DNA of 64,000 nucleotides, from NCBI GenBank assembly GCA_029262175.1, contig JAJCZV010000030.1:34478-98477 (forward strand), written 5' to 3'. Under the pieces are notes generated by a model. The model searched no databases. It had not been told where the DNA came from and was given only the letters and a program-made list of their open reading frames with translations. The translations under genes and the position numbers were made by a program. How positions within the stretch are numbered: the stretch's first letter is position 1; each line of letters begins with the position of its first letter. This DNA comes from Gemmatimonadota bacterium. Lineage in GTDB: Bacteria > Gemmatimonadota > Gemmatimonadetes > Palauibacterales > Palauibacteraceae. Shown in pieces: positions 17,195-26,578 of the stretch.

Positions 17195-18216
17195 CGCATG
17201 TTCGTTCCGGTTGAGTCGGAAAGGACGCCCGACGTCTGGCGGTAGTATCTCGACGCGCCCGGGTGTACAGGAACCGCCCCTACTTCGACCGCGGTGGTCG
17301 GGTCGAAGAAACGGGCGACCGGTGTAATACGGATGAGTTCCTCTCGCTTTTCGAACAACACCCGAGTGAGATCGTAGGCCAACTGCTCATCGAGGGATTC
17401 ATGCACGACGAGTTGATTCCAGAGCGTCGGCGTGAGGACGGGTTCATCCACGCCCTTGTAGATACCGGGCGGCACTTCGAAACCGGCGTACGCGTCGGCG
17501 GCCTCCGTCACCAGTCTGATCTCTTCTTCGGTGAACGGAACCAGAATCATGTCGCGCGAAATCGCGATCTCGACGACGGCCGGCATCCCGATCCCCCCCG
17601 CGATGAACCCCGCATCCAGGGTCCCATCCTTGAGGCCGTTGGATGTCTGCGAATAATCGAGCTGGCGGACAGAAAAATCATCTTCACCGAGGCCGAGCGC
17701 CTCGAGGACATTCCACGCCGTGACCGCGTTTCCCGACCCCGGGGGGCCGACCGACACCCGTTTGCCGCGCAGGTCCTGTGGCGTCTCGATCCCGCCCCCT
17801 CGCACCGCCACGAGATGGACGACGTTCGGGTACAGTCTGCCCAGGGTCTGGAGCGGCATGGGCTCGGGGAAGCGTCCCGTCCCCGCCAGGGCATCTGCGA
17901 GCGCGTCGCCCTGGCTCAGTCCGACTTCGCTCTCACCCTTGGCCACCTGGATGAGGTTCGTGACCGACCCCGCAGTGGTCTCCGCTTTCATGTTCACGCC
18001 GTCGAGCGAGCGCGACCAGACGGAAGCCAGGGCTCCGCCGAGCGGGTAGTAGAGACCGCTCGTGCTGCCGGTCGCGATCGAGAGGGTCGTCGGCCCGTCG
18101 CTGGTACACGCGCCGAGTCCGAGTACGAGACACAGCGCCGATGCGCGCCGGCCTAGGATGACACCGCCTCGAGGATGCGGCCGATCAACTCGTTGACCTG
18201 CGGCCCATCGATCCAA
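17191..18216 (-). CDS. TAXI family TRAP transporter solute-binding lipoprotein
   Basis: Periplasmic binding component of the TRAP system. The lipobox LGLGACTSD is followed by LSIATGSTSGLYYPLGGALA, the TAXI signature, and then KGESEVGLSQGDA, LRGKRVSVGPPGSGNAVTAWNVLEALG and the C-terminal helices expected at about 300-320 residues. The start is awkward: the only in-frame ATG/GTG/TTG before the signal peptide is the TTG at 18216, which overlaps the serine-hydrolase gene by 64 bases and has no clear ribosome site. A non-standard start nearer 18150 is possible. The substrate is unknown. Confidence 0.88.
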   Translation of the reverse strand: MDRWAAGQRVDRPHPRGGVILGRRASALCLVLGLGACTSDGPTTLSIATGSTSGLYYPLGGALASVWSRSLDGVNMKAETTAGSVTNLIQVAKGESEVGLSQGDALADALAGTGRFPEPMPLQTLGRLYPNVVHLVAVRGGGIETPQDLRGKRVSVGPPGSGNAVTAWNVLEALGLGEDDFSVRQLDYSQTSNGLKDGTLDAGFIAGGIGMPAVVEIAISRDMILVPFTEEEIRLVTEAADAYAGFEVPPGIYKGVDEPVLTPTLWNQLVVHESLDEQLAYDLTRVLFEKREELIRITPVARFFDPTTAVEVGAVPVHPGASRYYRQTSGVLSDSTGTNMR

Positions 18217-19334
18217 CGAGACACCAACACCAGATCGTTTTCAGGGTCTACCCAGATGGTCGACGTCGACGCCGCCCCCAACGCGAAGAAGCTCGACTCC
18301 GGCGCGTTCGAAAACTGCTGCCGATCGGTATTGAGCCACCACATGAACCCGTAGTTCGATTGGATCGAAGGCATCAGCGACTGCGCGATCCAATCTTCCG
18401 AGAGCAGCCGCTCTTCGCCCCATCGCCCACGCCGCAAGAAGAGAAGACCGAAGCGCGCGTGGTCTCTCGTCGAGATCACCATGCCACCGCCCCAGTGCCC
18501 TCCGCCGCTCACGGACTGCACGTTCTCCCCATCGATATCGACCCAAGAGGTCTCATACCCGTTCCACACCCAGGTGTCCGATGCGCCGATCGGATCCAGA
18601 AGCTCGCGCTCGAGCACGATTGGAAGAGGCTCTCCCCACACGCGAAGCGCCGACAGCGCGAGTCGGTTGACGCGGACATCGTTGTACTCCCAAAACGTGC
18701 CCGGCTCTTGAAGCTCGCGATCGATGCCCTGTCGCCGGTCGGCCTGGTCCGGCTTGCCGAACAGCGTCCCCTCCCACTCCGATCGTTGTTGGAGATGGTG
18801 TCGCCAAGTGATCTTCGCGTTGTGCGGAGAGTCGAAGCCGCCATCACGAACGAGGACGCCCTCAGGCTCGTCGAGGTCGGGGATGCGCCCGCGATCCCAA
18901 GCCAGCCCCACCACGGCCGAGAGATAGCTCTTGGTGACGCTGAACGTCATGTCGGGGCGTCTCGTATCTCCCCATTCAGCGACGATGTATCCGTCCTTGA
19001 GCAGGATCCCGTTTGGAAGACCGCGCTCTTTCGTGGGGCCCACGATCTCCTGATAGGGCAATCCATCGAACCGATCTCGGAGGTACTGACCGACGTCGAG
19101 CGGCATCGACGTTTCCTGATCGAGCGCCCAGGCCACGGCCTCGTTCAGGGCGGTCTCATCGAAACCCGCGTCGGGCGGCGTTCGCCGTTCCCACCCATCC
19201 CCGCCGTCGGGCAAGAGATCAGGGCCGGGAACGTAGGAGCCCGGCTCTCGTCCGGCGCTCGATTCGGCCGGGCCGCACCCGAGGATGAGCACAATCGACA
19301 GCACGGCGATGGCAGCGGTTCGTAGCGGTCCCAC
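18153..19334 (-). CDS. Serine hydrolase lipoprotein, class C beta-lactamase fold
   Basis: A 393-residue lipoprotein (lipobox ILGC, Cys20) of the beta-lactamase/transpeptidase-like family. The nucleophile motif is SVTK (Ser132-x-x-Lys135); EYND supplies the Tyr-x-Asn motif; the third motif (KTG or HTG) is replaced by a small-residue region FALGAAST. Members include esterases, D-aminopeptidases and carboxypeptidases. It overlaps the TAXI gene and is first in that operon, so it may release the transported solute outside the membrane. That role is inferred from position only. Confidence 0.85.
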   Translation of the reverse strand: MGPLRTAAIAVLSIVLILGCGPAESSAGREPGSYVPGPDLLPDGGDGWERRTPPDAGFDETALNEAVAWALDQETSMPLDVGQYLRDRFDGLPYQEIVGPTKERGLPNGILLKDGYIVAEWGDTRRPDMTFSVTKSYLSAVVGLAWDRGRIPDLDEPEGVLVRDGGFDSPHNAKITWRHHLQQRSEWEGTLFGKPDQADRRQGIDRELQEPGTFWEYNDVRVNRLALSALRVWGEPLPIVLERELLDPIGASDTWVWNGYETSWVDIDGENVQSVSGGGHWGGGMVISTRDHARFGLLFLRRGRWGEERLLSEDWIAQSLMPSIQSNYGFMWWLNTDRQQFSNAPESSFFALGAASTSTIWVDPENDLVLVSRWIDGPQVNELIGRILEAVSS

Positions 19335-19376
19335 CGATCCTCCTTGGAGGCTGTCGAGAACATCCGGTCCGGGCCT

Positions 19377-20963
19377 CTAGTGAGGCAGCTCGAACTCCGA
19401 CATGACACGACGAATCTCGGTGCGATCGCGCTCTCCGGGTAGTCCCCAGTCCCGCTCGTAGTCAAAGACCTCCCAAACCGGCGTCGAGCGGTGGCGGTCG
19501 TCGAGGATCTCGAGCTGGCGGGCGGTCACCAGACCAGGGTGCGACTGCCCGCACGCACGACTCAGCCAGAGCAGCTCCTTGCGCAGCGTCACGACGTAGT
19601 TCGCGAACCGTGCCGCTTTCGAAGTCGGGTCGAGCCCGCGCATGAGCCACTTGTTCTGAGTGGCCACACCCGTCGGGCAATGCCCCGTGTGGCAGCGCTG
19701 GGCTTGAATGCACCCGACCGCCAGCATGGCTTCGCGCGCCACATTGATCATGTCGCAACCAAGTGAGAAACCCAGAAGCGCGGTCTCTGGAAACCCCAAC
19801 TTGCCCGAACCGATCCAGACCAGATCCTCGGCTACACCGGCCTCGGCGAACGCTCGATACGCGCGGGTGAAGCCGATCTTGAACGGAAGCGCGACGTGAT
19901 CGGCAAAGACGAGCGGAGCCGCGCCGGTCCCGCCTTCCCCACCGTCGATCGCGATGAAGTCGACGCCGCGATCGCCCTTGGCCATCTCGGTCGCCAAGTC
20001 TCGCCACAACTTCTCTTCGCCGACGGCCGACTTGATCCCCACGGGAAGTCCGGAGGACTCCGCGAGATCTTCTACGAAGTCCAGCATCTCATCGACGCAC
20101 CCGAACGCGCGGTGATGCGACGGGCTGATCACGTCCTGCCCGAGCGTGACAGCGCGGATCTTCGCGATCTCCGGCGTGACCTTGGCCGCCGGGAGCACGC
20201 CGCCCAGTCCCGGCTTGGCGCCTTGGCTCAGCTTTACTTCGATCGCGCGAACCGGGTTGGCGTCGACCGCCTCGAGAAACCGCGACTTGCTAAAACTCCC
20301 GTCCATTTCGCGCGCGCCGAAGTATCCCGTGCCCAACTGCCAGACGAGCTCGCCACCGCGTTGGTGATACGGCGAAATCCCGCCTTCGCCCGTGTTGTGG
20401 AGGCAGTTGGCCAAGGCAGCCCCTCGGTTGAGCGCCTCTATGGCGGCCGAACTCAACGACCCGAAGCTCATGGCGGAGATATTGATCGCCGACGTCGGTC
20501 GGAACGCACCAGCGCGTTTGCGTGTCTCCCCCAAGATCTTGGCGCAGGGCAGCGGATAGTCCGACCCCATCTTCTTCGCGTTCATGGGGTGGAAGTCGCG
20601 CTTGGGTTCTCCGGTCTTCGGGGTCTCCCCGTTAGGGGCGAAAGTGGAGTGCTTGATGATGATGTAATTCGGCTCGAGCTCGATGCGTTCGTCGGTACCG
20701 AACCCGAAGTAGTTGTTTTCCTTCTTCGCGGAGGCGTAGACCCACCGTCGCTGGTCGCGCGAAAACGGGCGCTCCTCATTGTTGTCCGTGACGATGTATT
20801 GGCGAAGTTCGGGGCCGACGGCCTCGAGCCAATATCGAAAATGACCGATGATGGGGAAGTTGCGGAGAATCGCGTGCTTCGTCTGTATCACATCGTAGAT
20901 CGCAGTGATGATCACGACCGCCAGCAGAACTGTCCCGGCCCACGCCCACGCACCCATGGTCAT
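19377..20963 (-). CDS. FMN-binding glutamate synthase family protein
   Basis: A 528-residue protein with one N-terminal membrane span (about 5-23), then an FMN-binding barrel like the central domain of glutamate synthase large subunit. Landmarks are AINISAMSFGSLSSAAIEALNRGA, GEGGISPYH, the LSQGAKPGLGG lysine loop, IDGGEGGTGAAP and the cysteine cluster CIQAQRCHTGHCPTGVATQ, which binds the iron-sulphur cluster in GltB. It lacks the amidotransferase domain, so it is not a full glutamate synthase. Its electron donor and substrate are unknown. It stands alone, 42 bases upstream of the serine-hydrolase gene on the same strand. Confidence 0.92.
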   Translation of the reverse strand: MTMGAWAWAGTVLLAVVIITAIYDVIQTKHAILRNFPIIGHFRYWLEAVGPELRQYIVTDNNEERPFSRDQRRWVYASAKKENNYFGFGTDERIELEPNYIIIKHSTFAPNGETPKTGEPKRDFHPMNAKKMGSDYPLPCAKILGETRKRAGAFRPTSAINISAMSFGSLSSAAIEALNRGAALANCLHNTGEGGISPYHQRGGELVWQLGTGYFGAREMDGSFSKSRFLEAVDANPVRAIEVKLSQGAKPGLGGVLPAAKVTPEIAKIRAVTLGQDVISPSHHRAFGCVDEMLDFVEDLAESSGLPVGIKSAVGEEKLWRDLATEMAKGDRGVDFIAIDGGEGGTGAAPLVFADHVALPFKIGFTRAYRAFAEAGVAEDLVWIGSGKLGFPETALLGFSLGCDMINVAREAMLAVGCIQAQRCHTGHCPTGVATQNKWLMRGLDPTSKAARFANYVVTLRKELLWLSRACGQSHPGLVTARQLEILDDRHRSTPVWEVFDYERDWGLPGERDRTEIRRVMSEFELPH

Positions 20964-21061
20964 CTACCTCGCTCGTGGAGAGTTGCTCGAACGGACCCCT
21001 GCGACCGTCGCTTGATCATACCGCGCAAGTATCGGTCGAACCAAGGGCAAAATTAGGCGCA

Positions 21062-21868
21062 CTACTCCCAAACCGGCTCTCTGCGCTCTCGATAGGCCAA
21101 GCGAGCCTCCTCGTGGTCGATCGAGGCGATACAAGCCTTCTGTCGCCGAAGGTAGTCCTCGAAGAACTCTTCATGGGAAAGATCCGCGTGCAGGCCCAAG
21201 AGGATCTTCGACTGACGCGCACCCATGGAACAGGTTGCAAGCAGCTGTCTCACGGTGTCTCGCACGGCGGCGTCGAGTTCATCGGACTCGACGACGCGGT
21301 CGACGAGCCCGATCTCCTGTGCGGTCCAGCCGTCGACGTTCTCACCCGTCAGGACCATCCATTTCGCGCGGCCCCAGCCTACATATCGCGGGAGTCGAAA
21401 GGTGGACAGTCCAGGGACGATGCTCTCGTTGATGGCCGGAAGACCCAGCTTCGCCTCTTCCGTGGCGATCCTCACGTCCGAGGCCAACGCCAACTGGAGC
21501 CCCCCGCCCAGCGCGTACCCGTGGATCACGCTCAGTACGAACTTATCCATCGTTTCTAGGGTTCGGAGCGCACGATCCCAGTTTTCGTAGTATTCGAACG
21601 GTGTCTCGCCCGACGAGAGCTGCTTCAGATCGATCCCGGTACAGAAGGCGCGACCCGCCCCGCGAATCACGAGCAATCTCAGGTCTGGGTCATCTCGCAC
21701 CGCCTCGGCGATCTGATTCAGATCGAGCGTCGCCTGATAGTCGATGGCGTTGAGAAGCTGCGGACGATTGAGCGTGAGCCGAGCGACCTTTCCGTGACAC
21801 GAGAGCTGCATGCTCTCAAGTTCGATCGACTTTACGGCGTCGGCTGGAAGCTTGGACTCCCCTGACAT
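21062..21868 (-). CDS. Enoyl-CoA hydratase/isomerase family protein
   Basis: A 268-residue crotonase-fold protein. Oxyanion-hole segments are AGRAFCTGIDLKQL and HGYALGGGLQLALASDVRIA, followed by KLGLPAINESIVPGLS with a candidate catalytic Glu. The ATG at 21868 is preceded by AAGGAG. An open frame extends far upstream but only as antisense to paaK, so it is rejected. It is the last gene of the operon beginning at 27663, 32 bases after paaK, consistent with hydration or isomerisation of an acyl-CoA made by that ligase. Confidence 0.93.
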   Translation of the reverse strand: MSGESKLPADAVKSIELESMQLSCHGKVARLTLNRPQLLNAIDYQATLDLNQIAEAVRDDPDLRLLVIRGAGRAFCTGIDLKQLSSGETPFEYYENWDRALRTLETMDKFVLSVIHGYALGGGLQLALASDVRIATEEAKLGLPAINESIVPGLSTFRLPRYVGWGRAKWMVLTGENVDGWTAQEIGLVDRVVESDELDAAVRDTVRQLLATCSMGARQSKILLGLHADLSHEEFFEDYLRRQKACIASIDHEEARLAYRERREPVWE

Positions 21869-21900
21869 CGGATCTCCTTGGATTTGATGGCGAGCTAGAA

Positions 21901-23229
21901 CTAGATGTGGCGTCGATCGACGACTCGAACCGCCTTGCCTTCGCTTCTCGGGATCGACAACGGCGCGACGACAGCGACCTGGCAGGACAGACCCAAGGCG
22001 TTCTCGATCGCGCCCTTCGTCGTTTGCTCGAGCGCGTCTCTGCGGCCCGCGTCGTCCCACGCGTGCGGCGAAGCTTCGACGCGAACCTCGAGCGTATCGA
22101 GCTGACTCTTTTCGCGATCGACGATGATCTCGTAGTACGGCTCGGCACCATCGACCCCGAGCACGACGGTTTCCACCTGCGACGGAAACACGTTGACGCC
22201 GCGCACGATCAACATGTCGTCGGCACGCCCCACGATGCGGTCCATTCGAACCGTGGTCCTGCCGCATGCGCACGGGGCGCGATGGAGCCGCGTGAGATCT
22301 CGAGTGCGGTATCGCAGCAGCGGTAGCGCCTCCTTGGTGATACAGGTGAAGACCAACTCGCCCAGCTCTCCATCGGGCAGAGGGTCGCCCGAATCCGGAT
22401 CGATGATCTCGGCGAGGAAATGATCTTCGGCGATGTGGAGACCCCGCTGTTCCTCGCATTCCGCCGCGACGCCTGGACCGATGATCTCCGACAACCCGTA
22501 GATGTCGAGCGCGGTGATGCCCCAGCGCGCCTGGATCTCCGAACGCATCGCTTCCGACCACGGCTCGGCGCCGAAGAACCCGACATGGATGGGGAACGTG
22601 CGCGGATCCGTGCCCGACGCCGCGGCGGACTCGGCCATGTTGAGCGCATAGGAAGGTGTGCTACAGAGCGCGGTGCTGCCGAAGTCTTTCATGAGCATGA
22701 GCTGGCGTGCGCTGTTTCCGCCCGACATGGGAATGACGGTCGCGCCGATCGCCTCCGCCCCGTAGTGCACTCCGAGCCCCCCGGTAAAGAGCCCATAGCC
22801 GTATGCGTTCTGAAGCACATCCTGCGCGCGGACCCCGCCCGCGGCGAGCGTTCGCGCCATCAGGCCGGCCCACAGCCGCACATCCGCCGCGGTGTACGCG
22901 ACGACCGTCGGTTTCCCGGTCGTCCCGCTGGAGGCGTGCACGCGGACGACACGCTCGAGCGGCTCGGCCAACAGACCAAACGGGTACTGCGTCCGGAGGT
23001 CTTCCTTGGTCGTGAACGGGAGCCGGGCGAGGTCTTCGAGAGACTCGGGCCGGTCGGCGCGGACGCCGTGCGCGGCCAGCTGGTCGCGGTAGAACGGAAC
23101 GCGAGCGATCACCCGTTCAAGCGTTGCACCCAAGCGCTCGAGTTGAAGCGCTTCACGATCGGCAGGGGCGAGCCGCTCTGCCTCATCCCAGACGTAGCCT
23201 CGCCGCTGATCCCGGGGGATCTCGCTCAC
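21901..23229 (-). CDS. paaK: Phenylacetate-CoA ligase family enzyme
   Basis: An AMP-forming CoA ligase of the PaaK type (442 residues, normal length), cytosolic. The P-loop is [27 protein letters not shown] is the PaaK-specific adenylate-binding motif; [10 protein letters not shown] and [20 protein letters not shown] mark the hinge and C-terminal domain. A CACG pair near residue 330 may help structure. No paaABC epoxidase genes are nearby, so the substrate could be phenylacetate or another aryl or alkyl acid. The start overlaps the dehydrogenase stop (ATGA) in the six-gene operon. Confidence 0.9.
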   Translation of the reverse strand: MSEIPRDQRRGYVWDEAERLAPADREALQLERLGATLERVIARVPFYRDQLAAHGVRADRPESLEDLARLPFTTKEDLRTQYPFGLLAEPLERVVRVHASSGTTGKPTVVAYTAADVRLWAGLMARTLAAGGVRAQDVLQNAYGYGLFTGGLGVHYGAEAIGATVIPMSGGNSARQLMLMKDFGSTALCSTPSYALNMAESAAASGTDPRTFPIHVGFFGAEPWSEAMRSEIQARWGITALDIYGLSEIIGPGVAAECEEQRGLHIAEDHFLAEIIDPDSGDPLPDGELGELVFTCITKEALPLLRYRTRDLTRLHRAPCACGRTTVRMDRIVGRADDMLIVRGVNVFPSQVETVVLGVDGAEPYYEIIVDREKSQLDTLEVRVEASPHAWDDAGRRDALEQTTKGAIENALGLSCQVAVVAPLSIPRSEGKAVRVVDRRHI

Positions 23230-24362
23230 GCCCTCTTCTCCTCGTCTAGACGGATCTCCTCGTCTCGGCCGAGGCCGCCGGGTTCGAGATGGATCCGATC
23301 GGCGACCTCGGCAGCGAACGCGCGCGTTCCCAGGGATGCGGTCGAAGCGAGTTCGCCGCCGCCGAGATCGGCCGTGCGCCCGCCAGCCGCGAAAACGGCG
23401 TCGAGGGCCTGCTCGATGGCGGTCGCTTCGGGTTCGAGACCAAAGGAGTGACGCAGCATCAGGGCGAGCGAGGCGATCGTGCCGGTGGGGTTGGCGGTCC
23501 CCGCGTCGACGATGTCGGGCGCCGACCCGTGAACGGGCTCGTACAGATCGGTCGTCCCGCCGAGGCTCGCGGAACCCAGGAGCCCCAGCGAGCCGGCCAG
23601 GCCACCCGCCTCATCGCTCAGAATGTCGCCGAACAAGTTCTCGGTCAGGATGGTGTCGAACTGCGCGGGACGCGCCAAAACCTCCATAGCCGCGCGATCG
23701 ACCAGCATGTGGTCGACGGTGATGTCGGGATACTCTTCGGCCACCGCATCGACCGTCGTTCGCCACAGCCGCGACACTTCGATCACGTTGGCCTTGTCGA
23801 TCGAGGTCACTCGACCGCCGCGACCGCGCGCCAAGCCAAAGGCGACGCGCGCGATTCGATCGACCTCCCAGCGCTCATAGCTCAGGGTATTCCAACCGCG
23901 CCCCGACTCGACATCCAGCCCGCGCGGCTCACCGTAGTACAGCCCACCACCCAATTCGCGCACGATCATCATGTCGACGCCCCTGACGCGATCCGCGCGA
24001 AGCGGCGAGTACTGGACCAGTCCCTCCGAGACTCGAACCGGACGAAGGTTCGCGAAGCACCCGAGTTCGCGTCGCAGCTTCAGAAGCCCGGCGACGGGTC
24101 GCTCGGCCGGCGGCGCCGCGTCGGCGCGCGGATCGCCAACCGCTCCTACGAGCACGGCGTCCGCCTCGAGACAGGCCTGAAGCGTCGAAGCCGGGAGCGC
24201 GTCTCCTTCGCCTTGCATCGCGACATATCCGATCGGCCACTCGGCGGCGTTCACTTGGTGTCCGCACGCATCTGAGATCACACGGAGTACATCGAGCGCG
24301 GCACGCACGACATCCGGCCCGATCCCGTCGCCGGGGAGCACGGCGATGTTGAGACGGGCCAT
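23226..24362 (-). CDS. 3-isopropylmalate dehydrogenase-type beta-decarboxylating dehydrogenase
   Basis: A 378-residue NAD-dependent hydroxyacid oxidative decarboxylase. Motifs are [10 protein letters not shown], the catalytic Tyr loop [19 protein letters not shown] with the catalytic Lys, and [21 protein letters not shown] with the metal-binding Asp residues, then the nucleotide loop VHGSAPDI. The loop matches LeuB more than isocitrate dehydrogenase. No leuA, leuC or leuD genes are adjacent and it lies in a catabolic operon, so it may be either the leucine enzyme or a paralogue acting on another malate (tartrate or homoisocitrate type). A 27-base gap separates it from the SDR gene. Confidence 0.85.
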   Translation of the reverse strand: MARLNIAVLPGDGIGPDVVRAALDVLRVISDACGHQVNAAEWPIGYVAMQGEGDALPASTLQACLEADAVLVGAVGDPRADAAPPAERPVAGLLKLRRELGCFANLRPVRVSEGLVQYSPLRADRVRGVDMMIVRELGGGLYYGEPRGLDVESGRGWNTLSYERWEVDRIARVAFGLARGRGGRVTSIDKANVIEVSRLWRTTVDAVAEEYPDITVDHMLVDRAAMEVLARPAQFDTILTENLFGDILSDEAGGLAGSLGLLGSASLGGTTDLYEPVHGSAPDIVDAGTANPTGTIASLALMLRHSFGLEPEATAIEQALDAVFAAGGRTADLGGGELASTASLGTRAFAAEVADRIHLEPGGLGRDEEIRLDEEKRA

Positions 24363-24389
24363 CTCAGACCTCGCGGTACGGGACTTCGA

Positions 24390-25178
24390 TCACAGACGCG
24401 GCTCGAACCGACCATCCACGGCGGTCCAGCCGCCGTCGGCAAACACGACCGTGCCGGTCACATAACTTCCGGCGTCGGACGCCAAGAAGATCGTCGGCCC
24501 GATCATCTCTTCGGGACTCGCCCAACGTTTGAAGATCGTCCGGTTCGCGTAGGCGTCATACCATTCGGGTTGGGCCTTGATCTGTGCGGTAAGCGGCGTG
24601 TCGACCACGCCGGGCGCGACCGCATTTACCCGCACGCCGCTCGGACCCAGCTCGGCCGCCAGCGCACGCACCATCTGAACGATCCCAGCCTTGGTGGCGG
24701 CGTAGATCCCCTGCCCTGGCTCGACCACGATCGAACGGATGGAGGAAAACAGGACGATGCTCCCGGAGCCCTGCCCGACCATGATCCGGCCCGAGGCTTG
24801 GAGCACGTTCAGATTTCCTTTGAGGTTTAGAGAGATGACGCGATCAAAGTCTTCGTCGGTGTAATCGAGCAGGGGTTTGCGAACGTTGATGCCGGGCGTG
24901 CAGACGACGACGTCGAGCGAACCTTCCTCTTCCGCCGCGCTCTCGAACGTCTCCGAGACGTCGACACGATCCAGAATGTCGACCTCGCGAGCCTGCGCCG
25001 AGCCGCCTGCCTCTCGGATGAGTTCGGCTGTGGTTTCTGCCGCAGCCAGGTCGACATCCATGCAGGAGACGAACGCACCCTGAGCCGCGCACCCGCGCGC
25101 GACCGCCTGCCCGATGCCAGCGCCGGCCCCGACCACGGCCGCGTGTTTGTCGTCCAGACGAAAGAGTCCGTTGATCAA
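24390..25178 (-). CDS. Short-chain dehydrogenase/reductase (SDR)
   Basis: A 262-residue classical SDR, cytosolic and NAD(P)-dependent. The nucleotide loop is VVGAGAGIGQAV; the acidic residue after beta-2 (SCMDVDL) suggests NAD preference; the catalytic Ser lies in IVLFSSIRS and the Tyr-x3-Lys is YAATK; the C-terminus YVTGTVVFADGGWTAVDG is typical. Its start overlaps the symporter stop (ATGA). It probably oxidises or reduces a hydroxyl group on the substrate handled by this operon. Confidence 0.92.
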   Translation of the reverse strand: MINGLFRLDDKHAAVVGAGAGIGQAVARGCAAQGAFVSCMDVDLAAAETTAELIREAGGSAQAREVDILDRVDVSETFESAAEEEGSLDVVVCTPGINVRKPLLDYTDEDFDRVISLNLKGNLNVLQASGRIMVGQGSGSIVLFSSIRSIVVEPGQGIYAATKAGIVQMVRALAAELGPSGVRVNAVAPGVVDTPLTAQIKAQPEWYDAYANRTIFKRWASPEEMIGPTIFLASDAGSYVTGTVVFADGGWTAVDGRFEPRL

Positions 25179-26578
25179 GCCGGCTCATCCTTTCCACGAT
25201 TCCGAATAAAGGTGACGATCGCGAACGCCAGAGCCGACACGATGAGGCCGACAAGCGTCTGATCCAAGAGCACCGGTGCACCGTCAGGACGAAACAGCGC
25301 CACCGCCGCGAGCGCCGCCAGACCCGCGCCGATGGCGGCGAGGGCTTCGGGAACGCCCGCGCGCCGCGAATGGAGTCCGAAGGCCACCGGGACAAACAGG
25401 CTCACGGAAAGCACCGAGTAGAAAATCGTCAACGATGAAATGATCGATTCGAACACCAGCGCGAGGATCAGACCGAAAACCCCGCCAGCGACCGCCCCGA
25501 AACGCGCCACGCGCAGCATGTCGCGGTCGCTCGCCGACGGGCGAATAAAGCGCTTGTAGAGATCCTTCGAGAGCGAGGTCGAAAGCATGAAGAGCGCCGC
25601 ATCCGCGGAGCTGATCTCTGCCGAAAACACAGCGGCGAGCCCCAACATCCCCACGACTGGAGGAAGACCGGTAGCGAAGAGCATCGGGAGGGCTTGTTCA
25701 TGATTGGCGAGCGCCGGGTTGTGGGCATAGGCGATCATTCCCAGAGCGGTGATGACCCCCGCCAACAACATCATCGCGACCCCGGCCGCCAGCAGCCCAA
25801 CCCGAATCGCGCGCTCATCGACCGCGCCGTACACCTTCTGAACCAGACCGGGAGAGATAATGAACGCGGGAGCCAGAAGCGCGAGATAGATCCAACCCGA
25901 CCCACCACCCTGCAGAAAATTGAAGTAATCGGGGCGGGCGGAAGCCGCGGCCTGCACGGCACCCCAGCCGCCGACTGCGGAAAGACCCATCGGAATGGCG
26001 ATCGCGAACCCGACGATCAAAACCACGAGCTGGACGAGATTCACCCACGCCGAGGCGACCAGCCCGCCCGCGGTGAAGTAGGCGACGACGACCGCGCCCC
26101 CGATGGCCGCGCCGACCCATCTCGGCTGCCCCGTCACGACGCTCACGATCTCGGCCATCGCGATGAGCTGCGCGGCGAGCAGCGTTAGCGTGGCAAACCA
26201 GAGCAAGAGCACGACGAGCCCGCGCACCGAAGGCCCGTACCGATGGTCTAGGTAGTCGCCCATGGTGAGCAGTCCGTGCTCGGAAGCGACGCGCCATATC
26301 CGCGGGCCGACCCAGACCGCCAGGAAGAGCGTGCCGATCCCCGCCGAGCCGACCCACCACCAGGCGCTCAGCCCGTCGCGATAGCCGCGGCCGGCAGCAC
26401 CGACCGTAGTGCCAGCCCCCAGATTGGCGGCCAGCACCGTCGCAAAGACGAGCACGGCTCCGAGCTTGCGATCGGCAACGAAGAAGCCACCCGCGCTCCC
26501 GACGCGCCGACCGATCCACAACCCGAGCCCGATCAGCCCCGCAGAGTAGATGAGAAGCGGCCACAAACCCGACATCAT
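25175..26578 (-). CDS. Sodium:solute symporter (SSS) family transporter
   Basis: A 467-residue, roughly 13-helix membrane protein of the SSS family. Family landmarks are GGFFVADRKLGAVLVFATVLAANLGAGTT in the first helices, TAGGLVASAWVNLVQLVVLIVG, and SAEISSADAALFMLSTSLSKDLYKRF near helix 9. It should import an organic solute with sodium. The ATG at 26578 overlaps the peptidase stop (ATGA); the longer open frame upstream is antisense noise. It links a peptidase to a CoA-dependent pathway in one operon. Confidence 0.93.
   Translation of the reverse strand: MMSGLWPLLIYSAGLIGLGLWIGRRVGSAGGFFVADRKLGAVLVFATVLAANLGAGTTVGAAGRGYRDGLSAWWWVGSAGIGTLFLAVWVGPRIWRVASEHGLLTMGDYLDHRYGPSVRGLVVLLLWFATLTLLAAQLIAMAEIVSVVTGQPRWVGAAIGGAVVVAYFTAGGLVASAWVNLVQLVVLIVGFAIAIPMGLSAVGGWGAVQAAASARPDYFNFLQGGGSGWIYLALLAPAFIISPGLVQKVYGAVDERAIRVGLLAAGVAMMLLAGVITALGMIAYAHNPALANHEQALPMLFATGLPPVVGMLGLAAVFSAEISSADAALFMLSTSLSKDLYKRFIRPSASDRDMLRVARFGAVAGGVFGLILALVFESIISSLTIFYSVLSVSLFVPVAFGLHSRRAGVPEALAAIGAGLAALAAVALFRPDGAPVLLDQTLVGLIVSALAFAIVTFIRNRGKDEPA

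Noticed and set aside
19896..21056. Plus-strand open frame (386 codons) opposite the glutamate-synthase-like gene
   Set aside because: Antisense shadow of a well-supported flavoenzyme; low-complexity basic translation, no family features.
21869..22561. Upstream extension of the enoyl-CoA hydratase frame
   Set aside because: It lies within paaK in another frame and reads as Arg-rich noise; the ATG at 21868 has an AAGGAG site.
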